The position numbers were made by a program, and so were the translations under genes. This document shows, one piece after another, positions 10,738 to 23,095 of a stretch of 64,000 bases of DNA. The stretch is from Maylandia zebra (lineage: Eukaryota > Chordata > Actinopteri > Cichliformes > Cichlidae): positions 4,634,509 through 4,698,508 of the forward strand of contig NC_135182.1 in the NCBI RefSeq assembly GCF_041146795.1, given 5' to 3'. Below the pieces are notes generated by a model. That model saw nothing but the letters and a program-made list of their open reading frames with translations. It did no database searches and was not told where the DNA came from. The stretch's first letter is position 1. Every line of letters begins with the position of its first letter.

Positions 10738-11340
10738 ATGACAGCACAGCTTAGGTTAGCAAAGTTGCATCTGAATAAACCACAAGATTATTGGAACAAA
10801 GGACAGACAAGACTAAAGTGGAGATGTTTGTTATCAGCATGAACACATCATAGAAACTGCGTGCATGGTGGTGGAAATGTCATGGTTTGGGGCTTGTTTT
10901 GCAGGCACAGGACCTGGAGACCTTGCAGTCACAAAGTCAGTCATGAACTCCTCTGTATAGCAAAATGTGAGTCCATCTGTCCAACAGCTAAAGATTCGTC
11001 CAAACCGAGTCATACGGCAGGACATCGATCCCAAGAACAACAGCAAATCTACAACAGAATGACTGAAAAAGAAAAGAATCAAGATGTCCAGACCTTAACT
11101 CATCTAAAATGCTGTTGTAGGTCCTTAAGAGAGCTGTGTATGAACAAATGGCCTCAAATCTCAATAAACTGAAGCAATTATGTAAAGAGGAGTGAATCAA
11201 AATTCCTCTGCAACAATGTAAGACTCTCACTTCAGGAATCACTTCAAGTTATTACTGCTAAAGGTGGTTCTGCAAGCTGGTGATTAATGGGGTTTAATCT
11301 TTGTTTTTCATAGAATTCTGTGAAAACTTTATTTTCCATG
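10738..11340 (+). mobile_element. Degraded Tc1-like element, family shared with 54505-55480
   Basis: Starts with AGGTTAGCAAAGTTGCATCTG, also seen near 54832 in the second copy. MHGGGNVMVWG at 10861-10893 corresponds to the Tc1 GGG..M.WG motif. Later blocks (CCAAGAACAACAGCAAA, AGGTGGTTCTGCA, TGTGAAAACTTTATTTTC) follow the order of a Tc1 3' half. Many stops and frameshifts; no intact ends. Confidence 0.6.
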
Positions 11341-13399
11341 ACTGTATATCTAATTTGCAATTCTTACAGCGCATACTGTTATTATTTCACCTTCTTCTTT
11401 TTTTTACCCAGTCAAACCTTTTATTGAGATCAAAATCATATTATCAAGAAAGATGCTGCAAAAAGCGCTTCCTCGTAATATGTATAACACAAACAAGAGA
11501 AAGCGAGAGCTAAAGAAAGCCGTCACACTGCAGTAATTCACAGATAATAAGACGTGTCTCAAACTATACATCAGCATAAAAACAAAAGGAGTATATGATA
11601 AGTCTGTAGCTGTGATCAAAGGTACATTTCACCCGAAGGATACAGAATGAAGGTTAACATCGCTGTATTTATGCTGAAGCTGTGATCATTTAGGTTGTAT
11701 TGCTGCCTTTGCAGTTTCAAAAACGATTGTGCGAGCTGTGCACTATGAGAAAAGTGGAATGGGTGTCCCATTTCCTTTACTGCAGAATAATCACTTCTAG
11801 TCATTAAAAAACCTGAATGCTTAATTGTGCTTAGTTTTTCACGTGTTTCAGGAGTTTCCCAAAAGGTGGATTATATAATCAGATGTAATAATGTATTAAA
11901 TGTGAACTTTATTGATGATGTGAAGGTCTGAAAATGTGATTGCTAAAGTTACTTAGATTTATCTGTGTCGTTTGCGGATGTATCCACAGCCTTCTGGATT
12001 TGGCTTACATCAAGTTGTGGTGTCTTGTAACCGAGTCAGGTTTGTTTAGCTGGCACAATAATAAAACCTTTGCTAATTTATTATTTTTGCACTGTTATGA
12101 GGTTGAACATTTAATTGTATGTACCCAACAAGCCTGTACCCATAGTACATAGCTTTGGTTGAGCTTGTATCCCACCCCCCCTCCCTTGCAGAGTGTTGCT
12201 GTCATCTCTTTCACCACTGCCACTGGCTTACAACCTGCAGCAACTCTCTATTGTGGCTCAGCCGCTGTATTGTGAACTTGCGGATTGTTGCTTGGAAACA
12301 GTAAACCTTACCTCGCAGAGTCCAGGGGCAACCCCCACAGTAACTGATATCACCAGAGGACAGCTGCTGTTTACCTCCATCCATGGAGACAGACTTATGC
12401 TGGTATCTTTTTCACATGGGATACAGATACAAAGTAACTGAACTGCTTTACTTCTGCAATCCGTTTGTGGTTAATTTTCAAGTATAGATAAGACTGAAAA
12501 AGATTGCCTAAAATAACATGATAATGTTTAACTATTTTACAATTTTTATACTCTAACTGTAATACCACGCTGAAGAGATAACTATTTAGTCCCACTGCTG
12601 TCTCAATTTCCTCTCTATTGTCATCTCTTATTCCACTCCCCACCACCCAAACACCAGCTTGCATATGTTGCATATGTTGTCCAACGTGGATAAGAAAAAC
12701 CATGCTGTGACCAGTTGGTGAAAATGCATTGGTGTAATCATTCCAATTGACTTAGATGCTGATCCTTTAATGTTTGAAGGCAGCAGAGCATATGGCCTTT
12801 GTAAAAACGCAGGCACGGCAGGAATTAGGAGGCTTAGGAGTCATTAACAGTTTAGAGAACAGAAAAGGAGATTTTCACTGACACAAGGTTCAGAGAGCTC
12901 AGGCCCCCTGAAGCCTGTGGAGCTTGAAACTGCAATCAGTAAGTGCCAGGGCTTTCTGACACATTGTTTCAGTTATTCAGCTAATAGCTCCCGTGATGCT
13001 GCTAATTTAGCATACAAGGTACTGGGTAAGTGCTGAAATGCAAATATTTACTTTGTTAAACAGAAAAACAGGTTAAAAACAACATCGAAACTTATAAAGT
13101 TAACATATTAAAAATAAGCAGTAGGAATTCGTGTTTTGTTTTACATGTGGACTGCATTTTAAGCAACCTCAGAGTAAACCCTGCAATATGTTTCACTATT
13201 AAAGCACCACAGCAATAAATTTGAAATAATTACCATCAATTATTTAGCATACTCGTCCACAGTCTGTCTAGCCTGGGACAAGATGAGTAGATATTTACAA
13301 TATTTTTTTTCTTTTAAAAACTACTACAAGTTAGCGAATAATTTAATCGAATTATAGTTAAACAACATAGATTTGGAAACACTCAGATTTCTACAGTCA
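11341..13399. other. Intergenic stretch upstream of eaf2, nothing recognised
   Basis: About 2 kb without a supportable gene. An 82-codon frame at 12193-12441 and a 102-codon minus frame at 12395-12703 show no domain or splice context. The short tandem GCATATGTT (two copies near 12661-12679) is the only local structure seen. Confidence 0.4.
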
Positions 13400-13439
13400 T
13401 TGCTCGGAACTGAGTGGCCGTTCTTTCACTGATTCTGCC

Positions 13440-13635
13440 CTGTCGTCAAAATCTTGATTGGCCTGAACCAATCAGAAAATGAAACACTTCGCTTGACGAA
13501 TCATGACGAACAGTACTTTTGAAGGGGCGGGACTTAAAGTGCCAATGAGCTGGCCGAAATGCTGTCGCTGTACATGGTTATCGGATAAAAAAGAGCAGCG
13601 GAAACTCAAAGTTTACAGCTCATGAAACTCACAGA
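13440..13635 (+). promoter_or_regulatory. eaf2: Putative eaf2 promoter and 5' UTR
   Basis: Within 200 bp of the start codon there are an inverted CCAAT box (ATTGG, 13457-13461), a direct CCAAT box (13468-13472), a GC box GGGGCGGG (13524-13531) and an A/T-rich GGATAAAAAAGAGC near 13582-13595 that might act as a weak TATA element. CCAAT plus GC boxes fit a broadly expressed housekeeping-type promoter. The transcription start is not determined. Confidence 0.5.
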
Positions 13636-14467
13636 ATGAATGGAACGGCTTACTCCAACTTTGACAATCAAGAACATGTGCTGAAATTGGGAGAAACGTT
13701 TGAGAAACACCCTAAAAGTGCCTATCACACAGTGCGATGTAAGTGGTGGTTTCACTCGTTTGGTTTTGTGATCGCTAACCGTAGCATGCTAGTTAGCTCA
13801 TTAGCTGAAGATCCGAAAACAGCTGTTTGGTGTGTAGCCAGTTTAGCAGCTTCGTCAGTTCGTAGCTGTCGACTTACTGGTGAGACATGCTTGTAAAAGT
13901 ATGTAGTAAGTTAACTCTGAGATATACGTAGACTTTAAGCTCTGAGTTGTCAATATGCTAGATAATGTTAGCCCAGCTTAAGTCTGTACAACACTACCAC
14001 CTGCTGGTGCCGTTACCCCACTGCAGCACTGTCAAATACATCCGTGGTTTACGTTTACAAATTCAGCAATGTCACTGTCATTATTAGAACATTGTACACG
14101 TTGTTATATGTGATGTACATATACATTGTTTACGTATGTGTTATTTTACAAAATCTTGATTTTCGTTTGCGTTTAAAAAAAAAAAAAATGTTGTTTTTAA
14201 TTGCCACAGATGACTTCAAGCCAGCATCCATTGATACCTCATGTGAGGGGGAGCTCGAAGTGGGCAAAGGAGAGCAAGTCACTATTACGTTGCCTAATTT
14301 AGAGGTTAGTGTCTGGTGCTCTAGAGCTTTACACTGCAAGACATAAATGTGGATTTCAGTGGTGGATTATGGTGCAATCTTGTTTTAAGACCTCTTCTGG
14401 AGCTCATGTTTTTAACTTGGATGAGTGTTTGCAATCCACAATAGATCTCAACTGTTGCTGATCTCAA

Positions 14468-14527
<60 letters not shown>

Positions 14528-17500
14528 GGAGCAACAAAATTTTCAGCTTTGTGGTTTAAATTTTTGACAGATTTTTTGAGAAATTGTTAAAATATTCTCT
14601 GAAAAAGTAGCATAATAGTACTGTGACATCTAGCTTAAATACATACATACTTACTTACATTTATTTTGCTTTTTAGGGTTCCAGTGCTCCTGTAACGGTC
14701 TTCAAGGGATCCAAGAGGCCTTACATGAAAGAGTGCATCCTCATTGTAAACCATGACACAGGAGAGTACAGACTCGAGAAGCTCAACAGCAACATAGCTG
14801 TGAAAAAGACGAGGTGGGGTTAAAAAGAAGTAGCACACTAATCTAAAGTGGTATTTCATTTAACCTTGCAAATTTGTGTGGCAAAAAAATTTTGAAAGAA
14901 TGAAAGGTAGGGCTGCCGTGATTAGTCGACTAGTCACGATTACGTCGACTAATAAAATCGTCAATGACTAATTTAATAGTCCTTCATTTCCCCAGATTTG
15001 AAGGGTGGGTCAGGTGTATACTTCGTGGCCCAACCTATCCCAAAATTCATAGCGCGGCCCAGCTCAGTTTCCAACAATGGCGGCAGCTAGTTAGTTTTAA
15101 TATTACTCTTATTATTCTTTTTGGGTCACAAAATAAGCGTTTAACATATTTTCAGGCGAGAATGTAGCTGTGTAAACCTCAAATATCTGCTCAGTTTATG
15201 AAGACACCACATATTTTCAAAAGCGCTCCGACGTTTTCAGAGACGTCTTGTTACCCACCAGCTCCATAGCTAGCCGGGGGGCAAGGCTCACTAGAGCCGG
15301 TGAGAACACCGGACTCCCGGCAAATTGTTTTCAAACCCACCGCCGTCTTTCGCTACTCAGGTTAAACATGATATATAAGTCACTTAGATAACTTAAGAAT
15401 GTTATTGTTTGGCTTTTTTCAGTATTTTATTTGTTCCTGAGTAAATCGGTTTGGCTGAATAAACGTCAAGCTAGATAGCAAGGAGCAGACGGCTGAGTTT
15501 ATTAAACTTCACCGAAACAATCTGCACATTTCATTAAAATTTAATAAACTATCATCTTGTCTTTATTTTTAGTTAGCACAGACCTTAAAATCTTAAAGCT
15601 GTAAGCTAATGATAGTTATATAAGAGCAGATGCTGCTGGTGCAATAAGCTGTACGTTTTACGTCCAATAGATGCATGATCTGATTAGTCGACTAATGGCA
15701 AAAAAAATCGTTTGTGGCAGCCCTAACGAAAGGTTAGTTATCAACATTTTTTTAAAAAAAGAAAAAAAAAACCTTAAAAAAACATATTAAAAGCTCCCGC
15801 GTGTCCGTGTTTGCCTGTTCTTGTGGATTTTCAGGGCTGAGGGTAGCAGTAAGATTCATTCTCGACTGGAGCAGCAGACCAGTCGTCTGGGCCAGCAGAT
15901 GAGGAGTAATAACAGCAGCAGTAACAAAACCCCAGCCAGCACTAAAAGTTCTCCACCAAAAGAGAAGACTTCCCCAGCATCCCCAATGGATGACATCGAG
16001 AGAGGTAACATGGAGTCACACTTGGTGTGTTTAACTGATGACATCCACATCTGTATCATTTTTATTGGGTTCGGCAGAAGAAGACTCATCTTTTCTCATA
16101 GACAAATTAGTCGTCATATCTTGAAGTCTTATGCAGAAATGTTTAAGGATGGGAATTGATAAGAATTTAACGATTCCGATTCCATTATTAATATCACTTA
16201 TTGATTCAGTTTTCATTGGCTCATTGTCACCACCCTCTCTAAGCAGCATATCAAAGATATTACACATATTACACAGAACACTTTTTTTAAAAGTGTGGGT
16301 GAGCATTCACTCAGCTTTAACATCACTCTCAGTTCTTGGCTAGCTAAGTAATGTCCATATCCACACTGCAGACTGCGCCATTATTTTTCTCCTCCAGCAC
16401 ACGAACTGCGAGAGTGCAAGAGCCGATAAGCAGGATTGATACGCAGGCAGACTTAGGATTTCCAGGACTTGGTCTAGTGGGAACCCATTCTCTAGAAGAA
16501 CCAGTTCTTGATTCCGATCCCTAGAAATATCAGACATATTCACAAACATTCTGTCTCTTTGCTGCTCTTGTTTGCACATTTGCACGTGCACTTTGTTGTC
16601 TGCTGTCTGATAACAAAAAAAAAAAGTCTTCCTTAGATAGTTAGATAGTTAGTTTTTTTTTTTTTGTTAATTTATGTTGTAATTTATGTTAGGTCAGTCT
16701 GTCTTGTCTCTGCTAGCCAGCTAACTAGGCCTCTTAGTTAGCTAGTTTAGTGTTTTCTGTTAATTTATGTTGTAAATTTATGTTGCATGTAGCACCTTGG
16801 TTCCTGGAGGAACGTTGTTTCGCCTCACTGTGTACTGTTAAACTGTATATGGTTGAAGTGACAATAAAGCCAACTTGACTTGAAACACATTTTCTAGTTA
16901 TGAAGTCACGTTGGATGTGATCCAAAATAAACCTGTAGCTTGTCAGAGTTTTATGGAGATACACTAAAGTAGCATGCTTTCCCTGGCAGAGGACATTAGA
17001 AGATGAAATGATTTTCTGATATATTTGTTTTGGCTATTTCTGCATTTTTGGGGCTGGACAAAAGGTGGAATAAAATACTGCCTGTATTTATTTTACACTT
17101 GGGACATACAGGTGATGTTCCAGCCTTGAAATTGGAAAGGCAACCAAGATCATTTTAACACCCTTGTCTTTTTTTTCTTTCTTCCCCCCCCCCCCCAGAA
17201 CTGATGGCCGAGGCTCGAGTCATGGATCAGATGAGCAGCAGTGACAGCTCCTCAGACTCTAACAGCTCGTCGTCCTCCAGCAGCGACGACAGCTCCAGCA
17301 GCAGCGATTCAGAAGATGAACGTACTTCCGCGGCACCCTCAGTCAACCACAGCATGCCTATCATCACCAGCACCGACTCCAACAGCCACCACCACGAGAG
17401 TGGAGGAGGACTCATGAACACGCTCAGTGAGTAACCCCCTCAGCTTCATCTAAGTTAGACGGACGTCATCTTTACATGAAAGTCGATACCACCTGGTTGC

Positions 17501-19302
17501 TCCTAAGTTAAAGTTGTCACCATAAATATGAACACATGAATCATACGCACCACAGAGCTGAAAGATTAGTTTTCCATTATAACATGTAAGGGCAGGTTCT
17601 CTCTTTAGTGGCAGTTCTCATTATTGTCACCCAGTATGAAAGCAGTTGGAGCTCTTAAGCTCCATCCACATGTCAGTCAGTTCACCTAGCTTTGTAGTTG
17701 ACGGTTATTAAAGCGTCTGGCTAAACGGATAACCCTGCAGCTAGAGCTGGGCGATAGAACGATATGTATTGCGAAATAACTTTTTCTCGATAGAAAGATT
17801 AAACTATTCTGATAGGCCTCATCTCTCTTGTCCTCTTTAAAAAAAAAAAAAGAAGAAGAAAAAAAAAGAGAACAGCGAATCCAAATTAAGTAGTGCAGAG
17901 CGGAAACAATCACAGCCGCAGCGTCACGTCACGTGACTTGTCACGTACAGCACAAGTGCCAAGCCGCACATGTGTATTTGTTTGGGAAGCAGCCAGCCGC
18001 CGTGCTGCCCGGGTAATGGAGGAAATGAGTGTGCTGACTACAGAAAAATCAACCGAGCGTGACCGAAGGTTACCGAAGAGAAAACAGATGATGGTTCCAA
18101 TGCCGGACAGATTGTCGAACGGAAGAGCCATAGAAGTTCTGTAGTGTGACGGTATTTCAGCTATTTCAAGTCTGACAAAAAGAGTAGCGTGCACTGTAAA
18201 TTGTGCCGGAAGCAAGTCTGGAAATACAATAAAGCGGTGCAGCTCAGTCTCTGACTGGAAGCGCTAATTCATCATTCGGCTTTTGTCAGACTAAAGTAAC
18301 TGTTAAAACTGTTTGAAAAGCTCAGCTATACAACAAGGAGAGATTGAGAATTTCCTTTTAGTTCTCAGTTTATTTGATATTGACAAAAGTTAGTCAGTTT
18401 TGTCTGTTCTTCTGTAAAACTAAGATTTATTTTTAGAATTAATATTTTGTTTCTAAGTGGAATTGACAATTTAGTCTGTTTCGTTTGTTCTGTTTTGAAA
18501 CTTAAACGCTTTAGCGGCTGCCTTTTGTGTAGTTTGCAATATTTGCCTTTATTTATCTGAAAAAGTCTCATGTTCCTTAAGTACATCTACCCTGTTGAAC
18601 TTATTATGGGAAATAAATATTTAAATAAAAACAAGCTGCTGATTATTTCACATTTTACTTGTGAGCAACGGCACATTTAAATCTTACAAATATAGTTATT
18701 TGGCTGATATCGTGATAGATATCGTTATCGCCTGAAATGAAAAAAACATATCGTGATATGAAAAAATTATATCGCCCAGCTCTACCTGCAGCGTATTTCC
18801 ACCATCAACTGTATTCATTACTCACATTAGTAGCTGCTTCACGCACTCTATTCAGTGTTGTTTTGTCCTTTTTTTTTTTTTCTTTACACCTGTCTTGTCT
18901 TTGGCTTTTGTGGTCAGAATTATGATCTGAATGGGATGTGTCAAATACATTTTGCTTTTCCAAGATAATCTCTGTAAATTCTCCATAGGTTTCTCTTGTT
19001 CGTGTGTTTCCTTTATCTGTTTATTCATTTCTATTAGTCTGATTATTCGTAATTTTTTTAAGTGTTTAATTGTATGATTTCTTTAAACTCCAAAGTTATA
19101 AACTACTGTTGTAGTAATTGAATAATAAAAGGGAGAGGTGAAACAAACCAAACTGTACCATACAAAAGTGATGCAGAGACCCTGTGCAAAGAGTAAACTG
19201 AGCTTTAGCGACACATGTATATAATCTTAACTTGCTGTCTGTCCGTCTGCTGCAGAAAATGACCTTCAGCTGAGTGAATCAGGCAGTGAAAGTGACGACT
19301 GA
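13636..19302 (+). CDS. eaf2: ELL-associated factor 2, complete, 6 coding exons, 259 aa
   Basis: EAF proteins bind ELL and stimulate RNA polymerase II elongation in the super elongation complex (nuclear). Coding exons: 13636-13738, 14210-14304, 14677-14813, 15835-16004, 17199-17426, 19256-19302; all introns are GT-AG and the total is 780 nt including TGA. Residues 1-110 are the conserved EAF domain ([74 protein letters not shown]). A Ser/Gln/Asn-rich linker, [18 protein letters not shown], a long acidic poly-Ser stretch (about residues 180-210) and the family C-terminal tag [20 protein letters not shown] follow. The length matches the roughly 260 residues of mammalian EAF2. The start MNGTA is also EAF1-like; EAF2 is chosen from the SPMDDIERE region, SDS-rich tail and the slc15a2 neighbour. 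Upstream CCAAT/GC boxes support the start. Confidence 0.93.
14473..14528. repeat. (TG)n(AG)n compound microsatellite in eaf2 intron 2
   Basis: About 17 TG units followed by about 11 AG units, in the 372-bp intron between exons 2 and 3. Confidence 0.95.
14900..15733. mobile_element. Non-autonomous hAT, 818 bp, eaf2 intron 3
   Basis: Ends TAGGGCTGCC (14908) and GGCAGCCCTA (15725) are perfect inverted repeats over 10 bp. Flanks ATGAAAGG / ACGAAAGG form an 8-bp TSD with one mismatch. Subterminal GATTAGTCGACTA motifs occur at both ends. There is no transposase domain; a 67-codon internal frame is unrecognised. It lies entirely inside the intron. Confidence 0.85.
16136..16531. mobile_element. Non-autonomous hAT-like element, 380 bp, eaf2 intron 4
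   Basis: Runs from TAAGGATGGGAATTGATAAG (16144) to GATTCCGATCCCTA (16523). The GGGAATTGA / TTGATTCCGATCCC subterminal parts are complementary in part, and ATTCCGATTCC is repeated near both ends. Flanks GAAATGTT and GAAATATC match at 6 of 8 bases, a decayed 8-bp TSD. No coding sequence. Confidence 0.6.
16660..16885 (+). mobile_element. Probable LINE/SINE 3' tail, eaf2 intron 4
   Basis: Contains a duplicated TTAATTTATGTTGTAA and ends CACTGTGTACTGTTAAACTG...TGACAATAAAGCCAACTTGACTTGA, a 3'-end arrangement I associate with fish retroposons. No coding part and no clear TSD, so the family is unsure. Confidence 0.4.
17734..18792. mobile_element. Non-autonomous hAT, 1043 bp, with BED-finger remnant, eaf2 intron 5
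   Basis: Bounded by TAGAGCTGGGCGAT (17742) and ATCGCCCAGCTCTA (18784), with a perfect 8-bp TSD CCTGCAGC at 17734-17741 and 18785-18792. Around 18150-18250 the + strand reads [18 protein letters not shown] followed by [14 protein letters not shown], the beginning of a BED-type zinc finger of a ZBED/Charlie-like hAT transposase; the catalytic domain is deleted. The element is thus an internal-deletion derivative of an autonomous hAT. Confidence 0.88.
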
Positions 19303-20607
19303 ACAGCAGGAGGACACGTCTGCCCGTTTGCAGATCTCAGGAGCATTTACAGTGAGGAGTGAAGGAGCCAGTCACAGACCTGTCAGTGTCCTGCTTCCAT
19401 GAATATGGAACAGTCTTCTCTACATATCAAATGTAATGTGCTGCTTCTCTGCCAGAAATCAGTTTTTATGTCACATGTGTTGCTTTATATTTGTGTGTGA
19501 AGAGATGCCTTAGTTGAGAGCGCTGTGATGTCATTAATGTGAGAGAAGCTGTAACATATGATGTGCACTCTGTGATGGATCTCACTGGATGCTTCTGTGT
19601 AGTTAAACCGACCGAGAAAATGTGATTGGCAGGATGACGGTGGTCTTCATGTAATCGTCTTAAACAATAACTTGGCTTCCTCAATTCAGCTTAGAAACAT
19701 GAAAAAACTTTAGTTGTGCTTGGATAAGATATAAGTTGATGGCTTCAGGTCCGTCTCAGCTGCTTAGGTTTGTTTTATTAGAGACATATCTGTGTTAACA
19801 GAAATGAAAGCCACGCTGCTTCAGTTACATTGAGCCTTTTATTTTGGTTTACTTAAACTTTTTTTTTTTTTGTAATTTAAAGTTACATTAATTACTTTAT
19901 TGTTCGGGCCATCACACAAAGAATGCAAGTCTAATGCATACAACTCCACGCTTTGCTTCTTATTTAACTCCTGAGAAATAGGCCAGACTATCAAAACATG
20001 GGCTGAAAGATGCTAAAATGCTCCATGGAGCAGAACTGAAAAGTTAGGTGATGATTATCTGTAGCTCAGACCACCTTGCATTGCACTAGTCATGTATTCA
20101 TTGTTAAAATAAATAATGGTTATTGCAGCCTGAAGTAGTAGGACGTCTCCAAAACCTTGTGGATCATGATGATTTAGTATACAGCTGGGTATTATTTCAG
20201 GCAAAGTAGTCCACTATGTAGTTGGCTGACTCAGTCATGCTTTGTAGCTTTAAACCTGCAATACTTGAATCTTTATATCTCTAAATATACTCGACCAATG
20301 ATTACTTGCTTATATTTTATATATATATTTACCAACCAAGCAACTGGAAGTACGAGTAAATAGTGAGTGTGAGTCTTAAAGAACTTCATGTGCCTTGTGT
20401 TGTTTCCTTCCGCCTTTTATAACATGGGGCTTCCTCATCACTGCTGAGCTGTCGCTACAAGCAACAAGCTGCTGTTTATGGTCCAGAATGTCTCTGGCAT
20501 CCCTGCTGACTGATAGATGGAATGAGAGAGAAATATAGAGAAATTCAGTTGCATGTTTAGTCTAAAGGAGAGAGAGAATTGTTCGAGAACAATTATACAA
20601 AAATAAA
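19303..20607 (+). promoter_or_regulatory. eaf2: eaf2 3' UTR with candidate poly(A) signals
   Basis: Sequence after the stop codon has AATAAA at 20109-20114, 20602-20607 and 20810-20815. The middle one is followed within 30 bp by a T/G-rich stretch (GCTTTCCTGTGCTTTGG), making it the best guess for the main cleavage site. Transcript data would be needed to choose. Confidence 0.4.
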
Positions 20608-20829
20608 GATTTTAATGCTTTCCTGTGCTTTGGCGTCAATTTTCATTCATGTGACTGCAACGTCTGTAGCTCGTTGTGCTTTGGCGTTTACTCCAAATTT
20701 TAACGCTGATATTTAAGTGTTGCTGATCAGACCAGGTGACCTTTTGCATTGACTTGCTGCCATATGATTGGGTGATTAAAGGTTTAAGTTGTCAACGACA
20801 AGTGTACCTAATAAAGTGATGTGAGTTAT

Positions 20830-22400
20830 TATTTTACTGAGATACTTCCTTGTAGAAAGCTATCTGTTACACTGTTAGGTGTATTACTTGTATGATAGGT
20901 ATTTACATTGCATAGTAAAGTATTACCACAGAGCCAGCAGCAATGCTCCACCTCTCTAAAGGCATAGATGACTATTTTCTCCAATCAGCCATTACGAACA
21001 CGGCGAGTGTTTTCTGTCGTAGGTTTTCCCTTCAGTGTGATGTAAGTAAACTCCAGCATGTGGAAAGAATTTCAAAGTGAATTCCTTTCTGTGGCTCGTA
21101 GAAAGAGTGTGTTAAAACACGTATAGTTTTCTTTTCACAACTCTGTTATGGCAGAGAGCAGACGTATGTTTTTTGGTTCAAGTGCGCACACAACTCTACA
21201 TAAAAGATTTAAGATCACGGGTAATTTCTCTGTTGACAGACTGGGTGATAGATTAAAGTTGAAAACCATGAATTATTGCAAACAAGTAGAAAATAGAAAC
21301 GGCAGCATTGATTTAAGCAGATCTGATTTAAAATAAAAAAAATTTCACTACTAAAAATATTTATTCTTGATTGCTGACAGCTATTCCAAAATAGTTCATT
21401 GTAGTTAGTTCAATAGTTCTACACCATACGTTTTGTCCTTGCTGTAGAAGGAAGAAAAAAAACTTTATTTACCTGCACATGGGAGGAAAAACTCCTTTTT
21501 TCAGAGACCATCTGCCACGGAGTAAGGAAAGTGTGGGGAGAGTAGAGATTACAACAGAAAAATAAACACTCGTTCCGTCAGTTGGACCATTAATTGCAGA
21601 TAAGAAACGTGCAGCTGCAGAGCCAGCGATACCTGCAGAGCTATACAGGGAAAGCCAGGACAGAGACAAAAAGCAGAAACTACAAGAGAGAATAGAGTTA
21701 AAGGTAATTACACGCCGTGATGGAATATAACTGGACGATGAGGGAAAGGGCAGAGCAAATTGCTGAAGGCCAAAATTCCAATTAATGTGCATGTGTCAGT
21801 GCACTTTTTGACCAGATTTGTAATTAAAACTTTGTATTTGGGCCTTCAGGAGCTGCAGATTTCAAAATAGAGTTATGTTCACCAACGTAGCTAATTTGAT
21901 TAGAGTAGCTGCACAATTATTCAACTTCTGCACCAATGTTAACTTTCTTTAAAGCAAAATCTGGATAATTTAGGAAACACGTCTTTTTGAGCCTCTGGGA
22001 CTAGATGCACAAATAAAACTTTGAAGCTGTTAACATACCACCTACATACAAGGATCCTCCCATACATTCTGTGAATAGGATGAACTTTGACTGTCAAAGG
22101 GTTCATGTGGCAATAGCACTGTGGAGCACACCTAGTTGCCTTTGGCATAAATGCCTCTTGGCATTGAAAGTCAGAAAGTTGACACTGAGTACTGATGAAA
22201 GGTAAAAGATTAGATAAATAAGACTATTGTGAAGATGGACATTTCATGTCCTTGAACAGCTGGAGAGGAAATACAATCTCTTCAATAATACAGTTTTATG
22301 TTATTTGCAGTTGCAATCTTTTCTCAGAGCAAATATAGGCCATGAAATAGAGAGACTCGTTCAGCAGGTGGATTTAAACATAGCATCAATGGAATATCTT
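20830..22400. other. Intergenic stretch, nothing recognised
   Basis: AT-rich sequence with short frames only (62-107 codons, no domains). No transposon end or RNA gene identified. Confidence 0.4.
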
Positions 22401-22403
22401 TTA

Positions 22404-22655
22404 TTCAATTCAATTTTATTTATATAGCGCCAAATCACAACAAAAATCGCCTCAAGGCGCTTTATATTGTACAGTAGATACAGAGAAAAGCCCAACAATC
22501 ATATGACCCCCTATGAGCAAGCACTTTGGCAACAGTGGGAAGGAAAAACTCCCTTTTAACAGGAAGAAACCTTCGGCAGAACCAGGCTCAGGGAGGGGCG
22601 GGGCCATCTGCTGCAACCGGTTGGGGTGAGAGAAGGAAAAGATTAGATAAAAAAG
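22404..22655 (-). mobile_element. L2-type LINE 3' tail
   Basis: Reverse-strand copy of the L2 3' end: on the + strand it starts TTCAATTCAATTTTATTTATATAG, then CGCCTCAAGGCGC, the CCCAACAATCATATGACCCC block and ends at AACCGGTTGGGGTGAGAGAAGG. Very similar to 42790-43051, hence fairly young; 5'-truncated to about 250 bp. Confidence 0.85.
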
Positions 22656-23095
22656 CTTCACCAGAGCTTTTTATCAGATTTATTCCTTCAATAGTTATTC
22701 AATACCAATTTTAATTGCATATTGAGACTTGTTCATTAAAGCTTTCTTCTTTAATTGTACCTCACACCACAGAAATGACATCTACCCAATCTTGAAGTCT
22801 CTACCTTTTAAGAGTGATAGAGATATTTTACCTGGCTTTGTACAAAGGTGCCCCCGTTCTAGTATGACCTCTGAGATACAGTCGCTTGCAAAAGTATTCG
22901 GCCCCCTTAAACTTTTCCACATTTTGTCACATTACAGCCACAAACATGAATCAATTTTATTGGAATTCCATGTGAAAGACCAACACAAAGTGGTGCACAC
23001 GTGAGAAGTGGAACGAAAATCATACATGATTCCAAACATTTTTTACAAATAAATAACTGCAAAGTGGGGTGTGCGTAATTATTCAGCCCCCTGAG

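Noticed and set aside
10521..10842. Frames rich in His-Thr or Cys-Val repeats
   Set aside because: They translate the (TG)n/(TA)n microsatellite next to the Tc1 element.
12193..12441. 82-codon frame on the + strand upstream of eaf2
   Set aside because: No recognisable domain, no Kozak or splice support, and codon content unlike the three real genes.
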